A stretch of DNA of 22,310 nucleotides from an uncultured Prevotellaceae bacterium (GTDB lineage: Bacteria > Bacteroidota > Bacteroidia > Bacteroidales > Bacteroidaceae). The translations under genes and the position numbers were made by a program. The DNA is taken from assembly GCA_900315105.1 (NCBI GenBank), contig OMXX01000060.1:1-22310 (forward strand), read 5' to 3'. Of the stretch, positions 1 to 7,922 are shown piece after piece. The first letter of the stretch is position 1, and the number at the start of each line of letters is the position of its first letter. The notes beneath the pieces are model-generated. The model ran no database searches and was not told the origin of the DNA. It saw only the letters and a list, made by a program, of their open reading frames with translations.

Positions 1-185
1 ACATTAAGGGGTTTTTATTGTTTTTGTATTATTCATAGGCTTACCAAGATTCAATTTCTTGATGGAAGGTAAGTTACAAAGGTTTATCGGACAGTAATAA
101 AAAAAAAACATAAATGAACATCTATCCGTCAAACCGCTATTATATAGCACAAAAACCGTTATTTCTCCGTCTTAAGTCCGTAGAT
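1..185. other. Left-edge non-coding stretch
   Basis: A/T-rich sequence in which I find no convincing coding region, RNA gene or full promoter. It includes a run of ten A residues near 100-110. It probably belongs to the intergenic space of a gene beyond the left edge. Only the start of the 11-bp repeat that follows is organised. Confidence 0.4.
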
Positions 186-285
186 ACTCCATCGATGCTC
201 CATCGATACTCCATCGATGGTCCATCGTTTCGATGGAGTATCGATGGACTAACGATGGAGGACTGATGGAGGATCTTAGGAGGAA
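186..285. repeat. 11-bp-period inverted tandem repeat, copy A
   Basis: Consecutive 11-bp units on the left (TCCATCGATGC, TCCATCGATAC, TCCATCGATGG, then TCCATCG, from 188 to 227) run to a TTT turn at 228-230. They are then mirrored by 11-bp units of opposite sense (CGATGGAGTAT, CGATGGACTAA, CGATGGAGGAC, TGATGGAGGAT, from 231 to 274). Bases 199-216 and 231-248 are perfectly complementary over 18 bp, and 221-227 can also pair with 231-237. The outer units decay. The element lies upstream of the promoter of the gene at 394. Two other loci in the window (1215-1340 and 16788-16902) have the same period and layout but different unit sequences. Confidence 0.85.
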
Positions 286-342
286 GGGCTAAAGAAAAGC
301 CAAGAAAGAGATAGTTTCAAAAGAAGAATTTTACAAATACAT

Positions 343-373
343 TTGGAGTTATCAAAAAGATTGCGTAATTTTG
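343..373 (+). promoter_or_regulatory. Bacteroidetes-type promoter of the gene at 394
   Basis: A TTG at 343-345 is followed after exactly 20 bp by TAATTTTG at 366-373, which fits the Bacteroidetes -33/-7 pattern (TTG, about 20 bp, TAnnTTTG). Transcription would start near 379-381, about 15 nt before the ATG at 394. This placement rules out the longer reading that begins with a TTG codon at 343. Confidence 0.8.
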
Positions 374-393
374 CATACAACAAACGAAAATAT

Positions 394-1170
394 ATGAGAA
401 AGTTATTATACACAATATCATTAACGGCATTCCTGTTCTTCTTTTCCAATCTTGCATCAGCACAGACAATCAACAACTCTGCTGATTTGGAGAAGTTTTA
501 CAAGGCATACTTTCATAATAGCCAGTCAAGAGATGCTCTTGTCAAGATCTTTTGTACGGATTCATTATATCAAGTATGGAAAGAGTCAGAAACGGATGAA
601 CCTTTTGTTCGTATCTATTGCAACTCGTATAGAGGCGTTTCAATCCGCCGTATTCCAAAGGTAAATCAATATCACGTTTCATTTGGTTCCTGGCATGAGT
701 TCATAGGGTCTTTCCTTCCAACGGCAAGCGTGGAAATCTATGTAGATAATAATGGAAAAATTTTCAAGGCAGAACCATCAGTCGTTTCGATTTCCACTTC
801 AGATTTAAATGGAACAAAGTGGATATCAGAAGCAGGCTATAAGACTAAATCGAAGGAATATAAAGAATTTACCCAAGATAAATATATCTGGCACTATGAG
901 GGAGGTACTCACACTTTTCCTTACTACCTGTCAAAGACCATAGCTGGCTTTTTTGACCACTCTAAGGTTGGTACAGGAACAAAAGGATATTATTTAATAA
1001 TGCACAAAGGTGGAGGGAGTGGAAAAGACTATTACGACATTATCTATTTCAATAAAGAAGCAGGGGTGATGATTGCCAAACCCAAAGGTGGATATGAGAA
1101 TTACTACATAATGAAGGACAAAGATACCGATGTGGAATTCTTCAAGTCAAGGGAATTTCCAGTAAATTGA
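394..1170 (+). CDS. Secreted protein of unknown function
   Basis: A 258-residue protein that I cannot assign to a named family. The N-terminus (MRKLLYTISLTAFLFFF, then ASAQ) is a good Sec signal peptide with probable cleavage after about residue 24, so the product should be periplasmic or outer-envelope. The mature part opens with ADLEKFYKAYF and a stretch faintly like the DUF3828/NTF2-like 'FYxxY' start. The second half is rich in Gly, Tyr and Lys (KGYYLIMHKGGGSGKDYYDIIYF) and looks like beta-strand pairs. ATG 394 is preferred over upstream TTG 343 because a clear -33/-7 promoter lies between them and because the signal peptide begins at 394. It is a single gene, facing a LolA-like gene across an 11-bp-period repeat. 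The family hints are weak; secretion is well supported. Confidence 0.8.
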   Translation: MRKLLYTISLTAFLFFFSNLASAQTINNSADLEKFYKAYFHNSQSRDALVKIFCTDSLYQVWKESETDEPFVRIYCNSYRGVSIRRIPKVNQYHVSFGSWHEFIGSFLPTASVEIYVDNNGKIFKAEPSVVSISTSDLNGTKWISEAGYKTKSKEYKEFTQDKYIWHYEGGTHTFPYYLSKTIAGFFDHSKVGTGTKGYYLIMHKGGGSGKDYYDIIYFNKEAGVMIAKPKGGYENYYIMKDKDTDVEFFKSREFPVN

Positions 1171-1214
1171 CCGAAATATAGTCAATGGTGATTTCAAAGA
1201 AATCAAGTCTTTTG

Positions 1215-1340
1215 TTCGATAAGTGTTCGTTCATCCTTCGCTCTGCCTTCGTTATGCCTTCGCTCTGGCTCCGTTCTATGGACTATAGAATGAACGGACT
1301 TACAACGATTTGCAACGGACCTATAACGGACCTGCAACGG
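1215..1340. repeat. 11-bp-period inverted tandem repeat, copy B (between convergent genes)
   Basis: Left arm: TTCGATAAGTG, TTCGTTCATCC, TTCGCTCTGCC, TTCGTTATGCC and TTCGCTCTGGC occupy 1215-1269 with an exact 11-bp period. A turn at 1274-1290 has the stem TTCTAT/ATAGAA. The right arm holds opposite-sense units built on AACGGA (about 1293-1340), mostly 11 bp apart with one 10-bp step. The element fills the space between the stop of the gene at 394-1170 and the stop of the minus-strand gene at 1343. It could therefore act as a shared bidirectional terminator, though no T-run follows it. Confidence 0.85.
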
Positions 1341-1342
1341 AA

Positions 1343-1981
1343 TCACTTCTCATTCCTATGGTCAATAAACTCATAGCCCTTGAATTTCTCTTTCGGGAAG
1401 ACGAAATTGCTGTCGGCAATCTTACCGCTGCGGAAATTTGATATCTGAACAGTAGTGCGAAGAAGAGCTAATTTGATAGTCAGGCTCACAGGATGCAAGT
1501 TATCTTTGCGAACCTTTGCCGTAACCGACCTTATGCCGAAGAGACTCGGATTCTTGACCTTTGCCGTTACAAGATAGAAATCGCCTTCCGTAACATAGGA
1601 GTAATCGAAATTCTTGACATCATACTTGAACTTGGAAAGGTACTTGTCCTTGTTGTCATCATCAAAACGGTAGATATTCACCTGTTTCTTCTTTTTGTCA
1701 ACCATATAGGCGGTTATGCCATCCTCCCAAGCCATGTATCGGGCCTCGGAATATTGTAATTTCTTGCCCTTGTAGATGATGTTTCCCTCAGTCTTGTAGA
1801 GGCCTATGATATTGACCTTATACGACAGAGCCGAGCCTTGAGGACCGAAGACGAGATTGTACACCTTATTAAAAAGCTCAGTCGCCGTCGGAGTTCCAGA
1901 CTTTGGGGTTGCATCCTTCGCCTCAACAGCAAGGCAAAAGAGCAAGAAGAAATACGAAATTATGAATGATTTATACCGCAT
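1343..1981 (-). CDS. LolA-like secreted outer-membrane lipoprotein carrier-type protein
   Basis: 212 residues with an N-terminal signal peptide (MRYKSFIISYFFLLFCLAVEA). The C-terminal segment FPKEKFKGYEFIDHR matches the closing strand of Bacteroidetes LolA-fold proteins ('fp..ef.gvevIDlR'). The middle (YSEARYMAWEDGITAYMVDKKK, then VNIYRF) has the alternating pattern expected of the LolA/LolB half-barrel that shields lipid chains. By family it would work in the periplasm on lipoproteins or other acylated cargo; the real client is unknown. ATG 1981 is chosen over an upstream TTG at 1990 because the -7 box occupies 1988-1995, so the TTG would lie inside the promoter. The transcript then starts almost at the ATG. 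It converges on the secreted-protein gene to its left. The assignment to the LolA superfamily is moderately sure; to true LolA, less so. Confidence 0.7.
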   Translation of the reverse strand: MRYKSFIISYFFLLFCLAVEAKDATPKSGTPTATELFNKVYNLVFGPQGSALSYKVNIIGLYKTEGNIIYKGKKLQYSEARYMAWEDGITAYMVDKKKKQVNIYRFDDDNKDKYLSKFKYDVKNFDYSYVTEGDFYLVTAKVKNPSLFGIRSVTAKVRKDNLHPVSLTIKLALLRTTVQISNFRSGKIADSNFVFPKEKFKGYEFIDHRNEK

Positions 1982-1987
1982 AATGTG

Positions 1988-2018
1988 CAAAAATAGTCAT
2001 TTTTACCGATTTCGGCAA
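1988..2018 (-). promoter_or_regulatory. Promoter of the LolA-like gene, giving a near-leaderless mRNA
   Basis: On the minus strand, TTG (2018-2016) is followed after 20 bp by TATTTTTG (1995-1988), a full Bacteroidetes -33/-7 pair. The G of the -7 box lies only 6 bp before the ATG at 1981. The expected transcription start therefore falls within a few bases of the start codon. Confidence 0.75.
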
Positions 2019-2080
2019 TCTGTATCTGTTAAATAATATTAATAATATTATAACATGACCGATATGTGGCGGAAAAACTC

Positions 2081-2088
2081 TACCTTTG
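2081..2088 (+). promoter_or_regulatory. Probable -7 element of the efflux operon
   Basis: TACCTTTG fits the Bacteroidetes -7 consensus TAnnTTTG and sits 41 bp before the preferred ATG of the TolC-like gene. No TTG is found 19-21 bp upstream, so the -33 is poor. Either the promoter is weak, or it depends on an activator. No regulator gene lies next to the operon. Confidence 0.5.
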
Positions 2089-2129
2089 CACAAAGTTTTT
2101 TAGTTAAACCAAAGATTATTATAGACAAA

Positions 2130-3470
2130 ATGAACAAAAAGTGCATGACACTTATTGTCTCTGCCCTTGTTTCGCTTGTTACGCCGAACATCTCATACGC
2201 GCAAGGAAACAGAGCAGCATCTGTCGGTAATATGGATCTCGACCTCAAGAAAGCTATAGAGATAGCACTTGCAGAGAATCCGACGATAAAAGTAGCCGAC
2301 AAAGACATTCAATTAAAAGAGATTGCCGATAAGGAAGCATGGCAGGCACTTCTGCCTTCTGTAAGTGCAAGTCTTTCACTCTCGCACAGTATTCAGGTGG
2401 CTGCAATCAAGACAGCTATGGGAGAATTCAAGATGGGTTCTGATGGTACTACGACCGCTACTGGTGGTCTTACTATGACTTTGCCTATCTATGCCCCTGC
2501 AGTTTATCAGAACATGAAACTGACCAAGGAGGACATCCTTCTTGCTCAGGAAAAGGCACGTTCCTCACGCCTTGACCTCATCAATCAGGTTACAAAGGCA
2601 TACTACGCAGCCCTTCTCTCAAAGGACAGCCGTGACGTAATCCAGCGCAGCTACAATGTTGCCAAGGAGAACTACGAGGTTGTTGACAAGAAATTCCAAG
2701 TCGGCAAGGTGAGCGAATACGACAAGATTACAGCAGAGGTTCAGATGCGCTCTATGGGTTCAAGCGTGACAAGTGCTGAGACAGGCCTCAACCTCGCGCT
2801 TCTTCGTCTGAAGGTTCTCATGGGCGTAACAACCAATATTGACATAAACATCAAGGACTCTCTCAAGGCATACGAGAAGAATCTTACACTTGCCAAGGCA
2901 GAAGTCAACGAGAATGAGCTTTCAAACAACACCTCAGTTCGTCAGCTTGACATGAACCAGAACATGCTTGAGCGTTCAAACAAACTGCTCAAGACAAACT
3001 TCCTTCCTACAGTCGGTATGCAGCTTCAGGGCTCTTACACATCATACTCTAACGAGAATTGGAATGTGTTCAAATATAGGTATTCTCCAAGTTCAACACT
3101 TGCCCTTTCCGTTACAGTTCCTATCTTCCAGGCAAGCAACTGGACGAAGCTGAAGAGTAACAAGGTCCAGATAGAGAAGTTGGCAGATACACGCACAAAC
3201 ACTATACGTCAGCTTTCAATGGCAGCACAGAGCTATCGTCAGAACATGCTCACGACTATCTCCAAGCTGGAGTCAGATCGCGAGGCTGTGAAGAAGGCAG
3301 ACAAGGCAGTTACAATATCAGCCAAGAGATACGATGTAGGTCGTGGCACTATTCTTGAGCTCAACCAGAGCGAGACAGCTCTCACACAGGCAGAGTTGAC
3401 TTATCGCCAGAGCATCTATGACTATCTCACAAACAAGGCAGATCTTGACTATACTTTAGGAAGAGAGTAA
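2130..3470 (+). CDS. TolC-family outer-membrane efflux channel
   Basis: 446 residues. The product forms the outer-membrane and periplasmic tunnel of a tripartite pump. A signal peptide (MNKKCMTLIVSALVSLVTPNISYAQ) is followed by DLKKAIEIALAENPTIKVADKDI, the usual first helix of the OEP repeat. Two OEP repeats can be seen, the second ending in the characteristic GRGTILELNQSETALTQAEL and YDYLTNKADLDYTLGRE. Long amphipathic helices with heptads and a beta-strand stretch (LPTVGMQLQGSYTSYSNENW) agree with the family. ATG 2130 is preferred over 2055 because the latter reads through the -7 box and adds 25 residues ahead of the signal peptide. It is the first gene of an operon with an adaptor (76 bp downstream), an RND pump and a P-II-like protein. 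The substrate cannot be read from the sequence. Confidence 0.93.
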   Translation: MNKKCMTLIVSALVSLVTPNISYAQGNRAASVGNMDLDLKKAIEIALAENPTIKVADKDIQLKEIADKEAWQALLPSVSASLSLSHSIQVAAIKTAMGEFKMGSDGTTTATGGLTMTLPIYAPAVYQNMKLTKEDILLAQEKARSSRLDLINQVTKAYYAALLSKDSRDVIQRSYNVAKENYEVVDKKFQVGKVSEYDKITAEVQMRSMGSSVTSAETGLNLALLRLKVLMGVTTNIDINIKDSLKAYEKNLTLAKAEVNENELSNNTSVRQLDMNQNMLERSNKLLKTNFLPTVGMQLQGSYTSYSNENWNVFKYRYSPSSTLALSVTVPIFQASNWTKLKSNKVQIEKLADTRTNTIRQLSMAAQSYRQNMLTTISKLESDREAVKKADKAVTISAKRYDVGRGTILELNQSETALTQAELTYRQSIYDYLTNKADLDYTLGRE

Positions 3471-3483
3471 ACTGAAAGTTGAC

Positions 3484-3517
3484 AATTATTCGCTGAAGCT
3501 CATCAAGCCAAAGCAAG
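3484..3517 (+). repeat. Single copy of a repeat also found at 22042-22075
   Basis: Bases 3484-3508 are identical to 22042-22066 (25 bp), and the following nine bases differ at only two positions. The core reads GAAGCTCATCAAGC. The copy lies in the 76-bp gap between the TolC-like gene and the adaptor gene, whereas the right end of the window holds many related units. No hairpin partner is seen locally. Confidence 0.85.
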
Positions 3518-3546
3518 AGACAATTGAGAATAGAAAATTATATAAT

Positions 3547-4557
3547 ATGAAATTCAAATATATCATACCGATTTTTGCAGCAGCATTTGTCTGCTCATGC
3601 GGAGAAAAGAAAGATGATAAGAAAGCAGCCGATATGGCTGTTGAAGTTAAGCTCGCAACAGTAAAGTGCGAGAGTATTGCCCAGACAGAGGAATACACAG
3701 CAACAGTAGAGAGTGACCTGAAGAACAACATCTCTCCTAACATGGCTTACCGTATCGAGAGAATTCTCGTTGACGTAGGCGATCAGGTTAGCAAGGGACA
3801 GTTGCTCGTTCAGCTCGACGCTTCAAGCCTCAATCAGTTGAAGCTTCAGATTGACAACCAGAAGGTAGAGTTCAACCGCACAAGTGAGCTTTACAAGGTA
3901 GGTGGTGCGTCAAAGGCAGAGTATGACAATGCCAAGATGCAGATCGAGGTTATGGAGTCACAGTACAACCAGATGTCACGCAACACCCAGCTTTATGCAC
4001 CTATGAGCGGTGTGGTAACAGCACGTAACTATGACAACGGCGATATGTATGGTGGTGCTCCTATCCTCACAATCGAGAAGACAAACCCAGTAAAGGTTGT
4101 GATGAACGTATCTGAGATACACTACAAGGATGTTAAGAAGGGACAGTCAGTAAACCTTACACTTGACTCATACGAGGGCGAGACCTTCACAGGTAAGATT
4201 ACAACAGTTTCTCCTTCTATCGACATAGCTACACATACCTTCCCAGTTGAGGTTACTATCAACAACCCAAAGCAGAAGGTACGTCCGGGTATGTTCGCCC
4301 GCGTGACCGTTAACTATGGCAACCAGAACCACGTACTTGTTCCAGACCTCTCTCTCGTAAAGCAGATTGGTGCTGGCGACCGTTACGTGTATGTCTATAA
4401 TCCAAGCACAAGCACAGTTTCATATAATAAGGTTGTGCTCGGCAAGCATATCGGCACAAGCTATGAGATTCTCTCAGGTGTAGAGGACGGTCAGCAGGTA
4501 GTAGTAGCAGGTCAGGCTCGTCTTGCTGAAGGCAAGAAAGTTAAGGTGGTAAAATAG
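3547..4557 (+). CDS. RND efflux periplasmic adaptor subunit (lipoprotein, HlyD/MFP family)
   Basis: 336 residues. It bridges the inner-membrane RND pump and the TolC-like channel. The signal sequence ends in a lipobox (FVCSC, Cys18) followed by GEKKDDKK, so the protein should be lipid-anchored. Order: first half of the lipoyl domain (NISPNMAYRIERILVDVGDQVSKGQLL, about 60-87), a short alpha-helical hairpin (about 95-145, EFNRTSELYKVGG), second lipoyl half (LYAPMSGVVTARNYDNGDMY, about 148-167), then the beta-barrel (VSEIHYKDVKKGQSVNLTLDSYEGE and TFPVEVTINNPKQKVRPGMFARVTV) and the membrane-proximal domain. The motif order is intact. It lies between the channel gene and the pump gene. A large GC-rich inverted repeat separates its stop codon from the pump gene. 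Confidence 0.93.
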   Translation: MKFKYIIPIFAAAFVCSCGEKKDDKKAADMAVEVKLATVKCESIAQTEEYTATVESDLKNNISPNMAYRIERILVDVGDQVSKGQLLVQLDASSLNQLKLQIDNQKVEFNRTSELYKVGGASKAEYDNAKMQIEVMESQYNQMSRNTQLYAPMSGVVTARNYDNGDMYGGAPILTIEKTNPVKVVMNVSEIHYKDVKKGQSVNLTLDSYEGETFTGKITTVSPSIDIATHTFPVEVTINNPKQKVRPGMFARVTVNYGNQNHVLVPDLSLVKQIGAGDRYVYVYNPSTSTVSYNKVVLGKHIGTSYEILSGVEDGQQVVVAGQARLAEGKKVKVVK

Positions 4558-4561
4558 AGGT

Positions 4562-4685
4562 GGCCTCTTCCCCCGCCCTCCCCCGTAGGGAGGGAGCCGG
4601 AGTAATCAAAAGCAAATCGTAAAAAAATCAGAAAGCCTTTCACCTTCCGGTTCCCTCCCTACGGGGGAGGGCGGAGGGAGAGGCC
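4562..4685. repeat. Inverted pair of 39-bp GC-rich elements inside the efflux operon
   Basis: Left copy 4562-4600 begins GGCCTCTTCCCCCGCCCTC and ends GGGAGCCGG. Right copy 4647-4685 is its reverse complement with 36 of 39 positions matching. The A-rich spacer is 46 bp. In RNA this would fold into a very stable stem. The right copy ends 15 bp before the ATG of the pump gene. Single copies of the same element occur at 14813-14851 and 19804-19842, each just upstream of another gene's start codon. Confidence 0.92.
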
Positions 4686-4700
4686 GTAATTAAAATTTAT

Positions 4701-7700
4701 ATGACATTATACGAAGGCGCGGTCAAACGACCGATTATGACAAGCCTCTGCTTTGCGGCAGTCATCATTTTCGGTATCTTCTCCTTGATAAAGCTCCCTA
4801 TTGACCTTTATCCGGATATTGATACCAACACGATCATGGTCATGACGTACTACAACGGTGCGTCGGCTAATGATATTGAGAATAACGTTACACGCCCGCT
4901 TGAGAACACATTGAACTCAGTGGAGCATCTGAAGCATATCACAAGTAACTCTCGTGAGAACGTATCTGTAATCACACTTCAGTTTGAGTACGGATATGAT
5001 ATTGATGCGTTGACAAACAACGTGCGAGACAAACTTGACATGGTATCCAACTCGCTTCCTGACGAGGCGCAGAAGCCTGTCCTGTTCAAGTTCTCTACCG
5101 ATATGATTCCTATCATGATGCTCTCTGTGCAGGCAAAGGAATCACAGCAGGCTCTCTATAAGATTCTGGACGATGGTGTAGCAAACCCATTGGCACGTAT
5201 CGATGGTGTAGGTTCTGTAAGTATCTCTGGTGCTCCTGAGCGTGAGATCAACATATACCTCGACCCTCGCAAGATGGAGGCTTACGGTCTCTCTCCTCTG
5301 CAGGTAAGTTCAGCCATCAGCGCAGAGAACCGCAATATCACCAACGGTACGGTGGATGTAGGTACACAGACATTTACCGTCCGCGTAGAGGGTGAGTTCA
5401 GCGACCCAAGTGAGATGAACAACGTTATCGTGGGCTCTCACAATGGCGTAAACGTATATCTGAAGGATGTGGCACGTATTGTGGATAACCTTCAGGAGCG
5501 TTCTCAGAAGACATTCACCAACGGTGTTCAGGGTGCTATGATTATCGTTCAGAAGCAGTCAGGTGCCAACTCTGTGGCTATCTCTGATGCTGTGATGCAG
5601 AAGATTCCTGAACTGCAGAAGAACCTTCCACCAGATGTTAAGCTGGGTATCATCGTTAACACCTCAGACAACATTCTGAATACTATCGGTTCTCTTGAGG
5701 AAACCATAGCCTACGCTATGCTCTTCGTGGCTCTTGTGGTATTCATATTCCTCGGCAGATGGCGTGCTACAATGATTATCGTCATCACCATCCCAATGTC
5801 TCTGATAGCGTCGTTCATATATCTGTATGCAACGGGCGGTTCGCTCAACATGATTTCCCTGTCATGTCTCTCAATCGCTATCGGTAACGTGGTGGATGAT
5901 GCCATCGTAGTGCTTGAGAACGTGACGACGCATATCGAGCGAGGCTCTTCTCCAAAACAGGCTGCCGTTCATGCCACACAGGAGGTTGCTATCTCAGTTG
6001 TCGCTTCTACATTGACCATGATAGCCGTGTTCTTCCCATTGACGATGGTAACGGGTATGGCAGGTGTGCTCTTCAAGCAGCTGGGTTGGATGATGTGTAT
6101 CATCATGACCATCTCTACGATCTCAGCTCTCACCTTCACCCCTATGCTATGTTCTTTGATGCTTAGGTTGAAGAAGCGCCAGAGCGGTCTGTTCAAGAAG
6201 ATATACACACCTATCAGCAACGGTCTCGATAATCTTGACGACTGGTATGAGAGACGCATCAACTGGGCTGTACGTCATCGTGCAACGGTTATCATCTCTT
6301 GTCTATGCCTCTTTGTAGTATCTATCAGCCTTGCCTCTATATTCGGTATCAAGTCAGAGTTCTTCCCTGCCAACGACTCTGGTCGTATCGGTGTTTCTGT
6401 ACAGTTGCCTATCGGTACTCGTGTAGAGATTTCCGAAGACCTTGCCAAGAGCCTCGTCAAGAAGTGGCAGGACAGATACGGCGATGATATACAGTCATGT
6501 AACTTCACAGTAGGTCAGGCTGGTGACAACAATACCTTTGCTTCACTTTCCGATAACGGTTCACACATCATCTCATTCAACATCATGATGGTGCCATCCA
6601 ACGAGCGTGACAAGGGCCTGGCTGCTATCTGTGACGAGATGCGTGCCGACTTGAAGGCTATACCTGAACTGGCAAAATACCGCGTAATGCTCGGTGGTCA
6701 GCAAGCAGCTGCAATGGGTGGTCAGTCAACTGCCACATTCGAGATCTACGGCTATGATCTTGACGCAACACGTAGGATTGCCGACGAACTCTCTACCAAA
6801 CTGAGTGAGAACGAAATGGTTGCCCAGACCGTTATCTCACGTTCTGACTATCAGCCGGAAATCGTTGTTGAGTTCGACCGCGAGAAACTTGCTCAGCAAG
6901 GTCTCGGCTTGTCAACAGCTGCAGGATATGTCCGCAACATCATCACAGGTTCTCAGCTTTCATATTTCCGTGAGGATGGTCAGGAGTACGATATCAAGGT
7001 TCGTTATGAGCCTACTGCACGTATCTCTATGGAGGACATCGAGAACATGGTGATTCCAAACGGCCGTGGACAGAACATCCGTATCTGCGATATCGGTACT
7101 GTAAAGGAGAGTGCCATCCCTCCAACCATCGAGCGTAAGGACCGTGAGCGTTACGTTACCGTAAGTGCTGTACTCAAGGACGGATATGCACTTTCTGACG
7201 GTGTTGAGCTTGGTCAGTCAATCTACGAGAAGATGGAAATTCCAGCAGGTGTCACCGTTCAGGTAGCCGGTTCTTATGAGGATCAGCAGGATTCTAACCG
7301 TGACCTCGGAACACTCGGTATCCTTATCATCATCCTTGTGTTCATCGTAATGGCTGCTCAGTTCGAGTCACTCACATACCCATTCATCATCATGCTCTCT
7401 GTGCCATTCGCATTCTCAGGTATCATCCTCGCATTGCTCATCACAGGCACCAACCTCAACATCATGTCAATGCTTGGTGGTATCATGCTGATTGGTATCG
7501 TAGTAAAGAATGGTATCGTGCTTATCGACTACACCAACCTGATGCGTGAGCGTGGTAACTCACTTACACGTTCTGCTACGATAGCAGCCCGTTCCCGTCT
7601 GCGTCCTATCCTTATGACCACGATGACCACCATCCTCGGTATGTTCCCTATGGCTATCAGCCAGGGTGTAGGTGCTGAGATGTGGCGTCCTCTGGGTATC

Positions 7701-7919
7701 AGTATCATCGGCGGTCTGTTGGTTAGTACAATCCTCACCCTTATCTACGTTCCATCTATGTTCTGTATCTTCGGAAGCATCGGTATCAAGCGTCAGCGTA
7801 AGGCCTTGAAGGAACAGCGCGAACTGGATAAGTACTGGGAAGAGACAAAGGCAGAGCGTCTGGCTACCCAGCGTCTGCATTCCGTAAGTCACGATATTGA
7901 AAAACGTAACAAGCATTAA
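4701..7919 (+). CDS. RND-family efflux pump, inner-membrane permease (AcrB/HAE1 type)
   Basis: 1072 residues, a usual length for AcrB-like pumps. The N-terminal helix (SLCFAAVIIFGIFSLIKLPIDLYPDI) is typical. The proton-relay residues are present: the Asp pair in NVVDDAIVVLENV (residues 399-400) and Lys936 in GIVVKNGIVLIDY, equivalent to AcrB D407/D408 and K940. Twelve membrane segments in two sets of six (one N-terminal, then about 330-540 and 860-1030) enclose two large periplasmic loops. The C-terminus GAEMWRPLGISIIGGLLVSTILTLIYVPSMF is classic. The protein exchanges protons for substrate and hands it to the adaptor and channel encoded upstream. The DD pair and length favour the drug-type over the metal-type branch, but the substrate is not determined. 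The next gene starts 3 bp after its stop. Confidence 0.95.
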   Translation: MTLYEGAVKRPIMTSLCFAAVIIFGIFSLIKLPIDLYPDIDTNTIMVMTYYNGASANDIENNVTRPLENTLNSVEHLKHITSNSRENVSVITLQFEYGYDIDALTNNVRDKLDMVSNSLPDEAQKPVLFKFSTDMIPIMMLSVQAKESQQALYKILDDGVANPLARIDGVGSVSISGAPEREINIYLDPRKMEAYGLSPLQVSSAISAENRNITNGTVDVGTQTFTVRVEGEFSDPSEMNNVIVGSHNGVNVYLKDVARIVDNLQERSQKTFTNGVQGAMIIVQKQSGANSVAISDAVMQKIPELQKNLPPDVKLGIIVNTSDNILNTIGSLEETIAYAMLFVALVVFIFLGRWRATMIIVITIPMSLIASFIYLYATGGSLNMISLSCLSIAIGNVVDDAIVVLENVTTHIERGSSPKQAAVHATQEVAISVVASTLTMIAVFFPLTMVTGMAGVLFKQLGWMMCIIMTISTISALTFTPMLCSLMLRLKKRQSGLFKKIYTPISNGLDNLDDWYERRINWAVRHRATVIISCLCLFVVSISLASIFGIKSEFFPANDSGRIGVSVQLPIGTRVEISEDLAKSLVKKWQDRYGDDIQSCNFTVGQAGDNNTFASLSDNGSHIISFNIMMVPSNERDKGLAAICDEMRADLKAIPELAKYRVMLGGQQAAAMGGQSTATFEIYGYDLDATRRIADELSTKLSENEMVAQTVISRSDYQPEIVVEFDREKLAQQGLGLSTAAGYVRNIITGSQLSYFREDGQEYDIKVRYEPTARISMEDIENMVIPNGRGQNIRICDIGTVKESAIPPTIERKDRERYVTVSAVLKDGYALSDGVELGQSIYEKMEIPAGVTVQVAGSYEDQQDSNRDLGTLGILIIILVFIVMAAQFESLTYPFIIMLSVPFAFSGIILALLITGTNLNIMSMLGGIMLIGIVVKNGIVLIDYTNLMRERGNSLTRSATIAARSRLRPILMTTMTTILGMFPMAISQGVGAEMWRPLGISIIGGLLVSTILTLIYVPSMFCIFGSIGIKRQRKALKEQRELDKYWEETKAERLATQRLHSVSHDIEKRNKH

Positions 7920-7922
7920 GCA

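Noticed and set aside
188..274. Possible CRISPR array in the tandem units of copy A
   Set aside because: Units are 11 bp with no spacers and reverse orientation half-way; CRISPR repeats are longer and separated by unique spacers, and no cas gene is present.
343..393. Longer start (TTG 343) for the first secreted protein
   Set aside because: The -33 and -7 boxes lie at 343-373, so this codon would not be in the mRNA; the signal peptide begins at ATG 394.
2055..2129. Longer start (ATG 2055) for the TolC-like protein
   Set aside because: It is upstream of the -7 box at 2081-2088 and would put 25 non-signal residues ahead of the signal peptide at ATG 2130.
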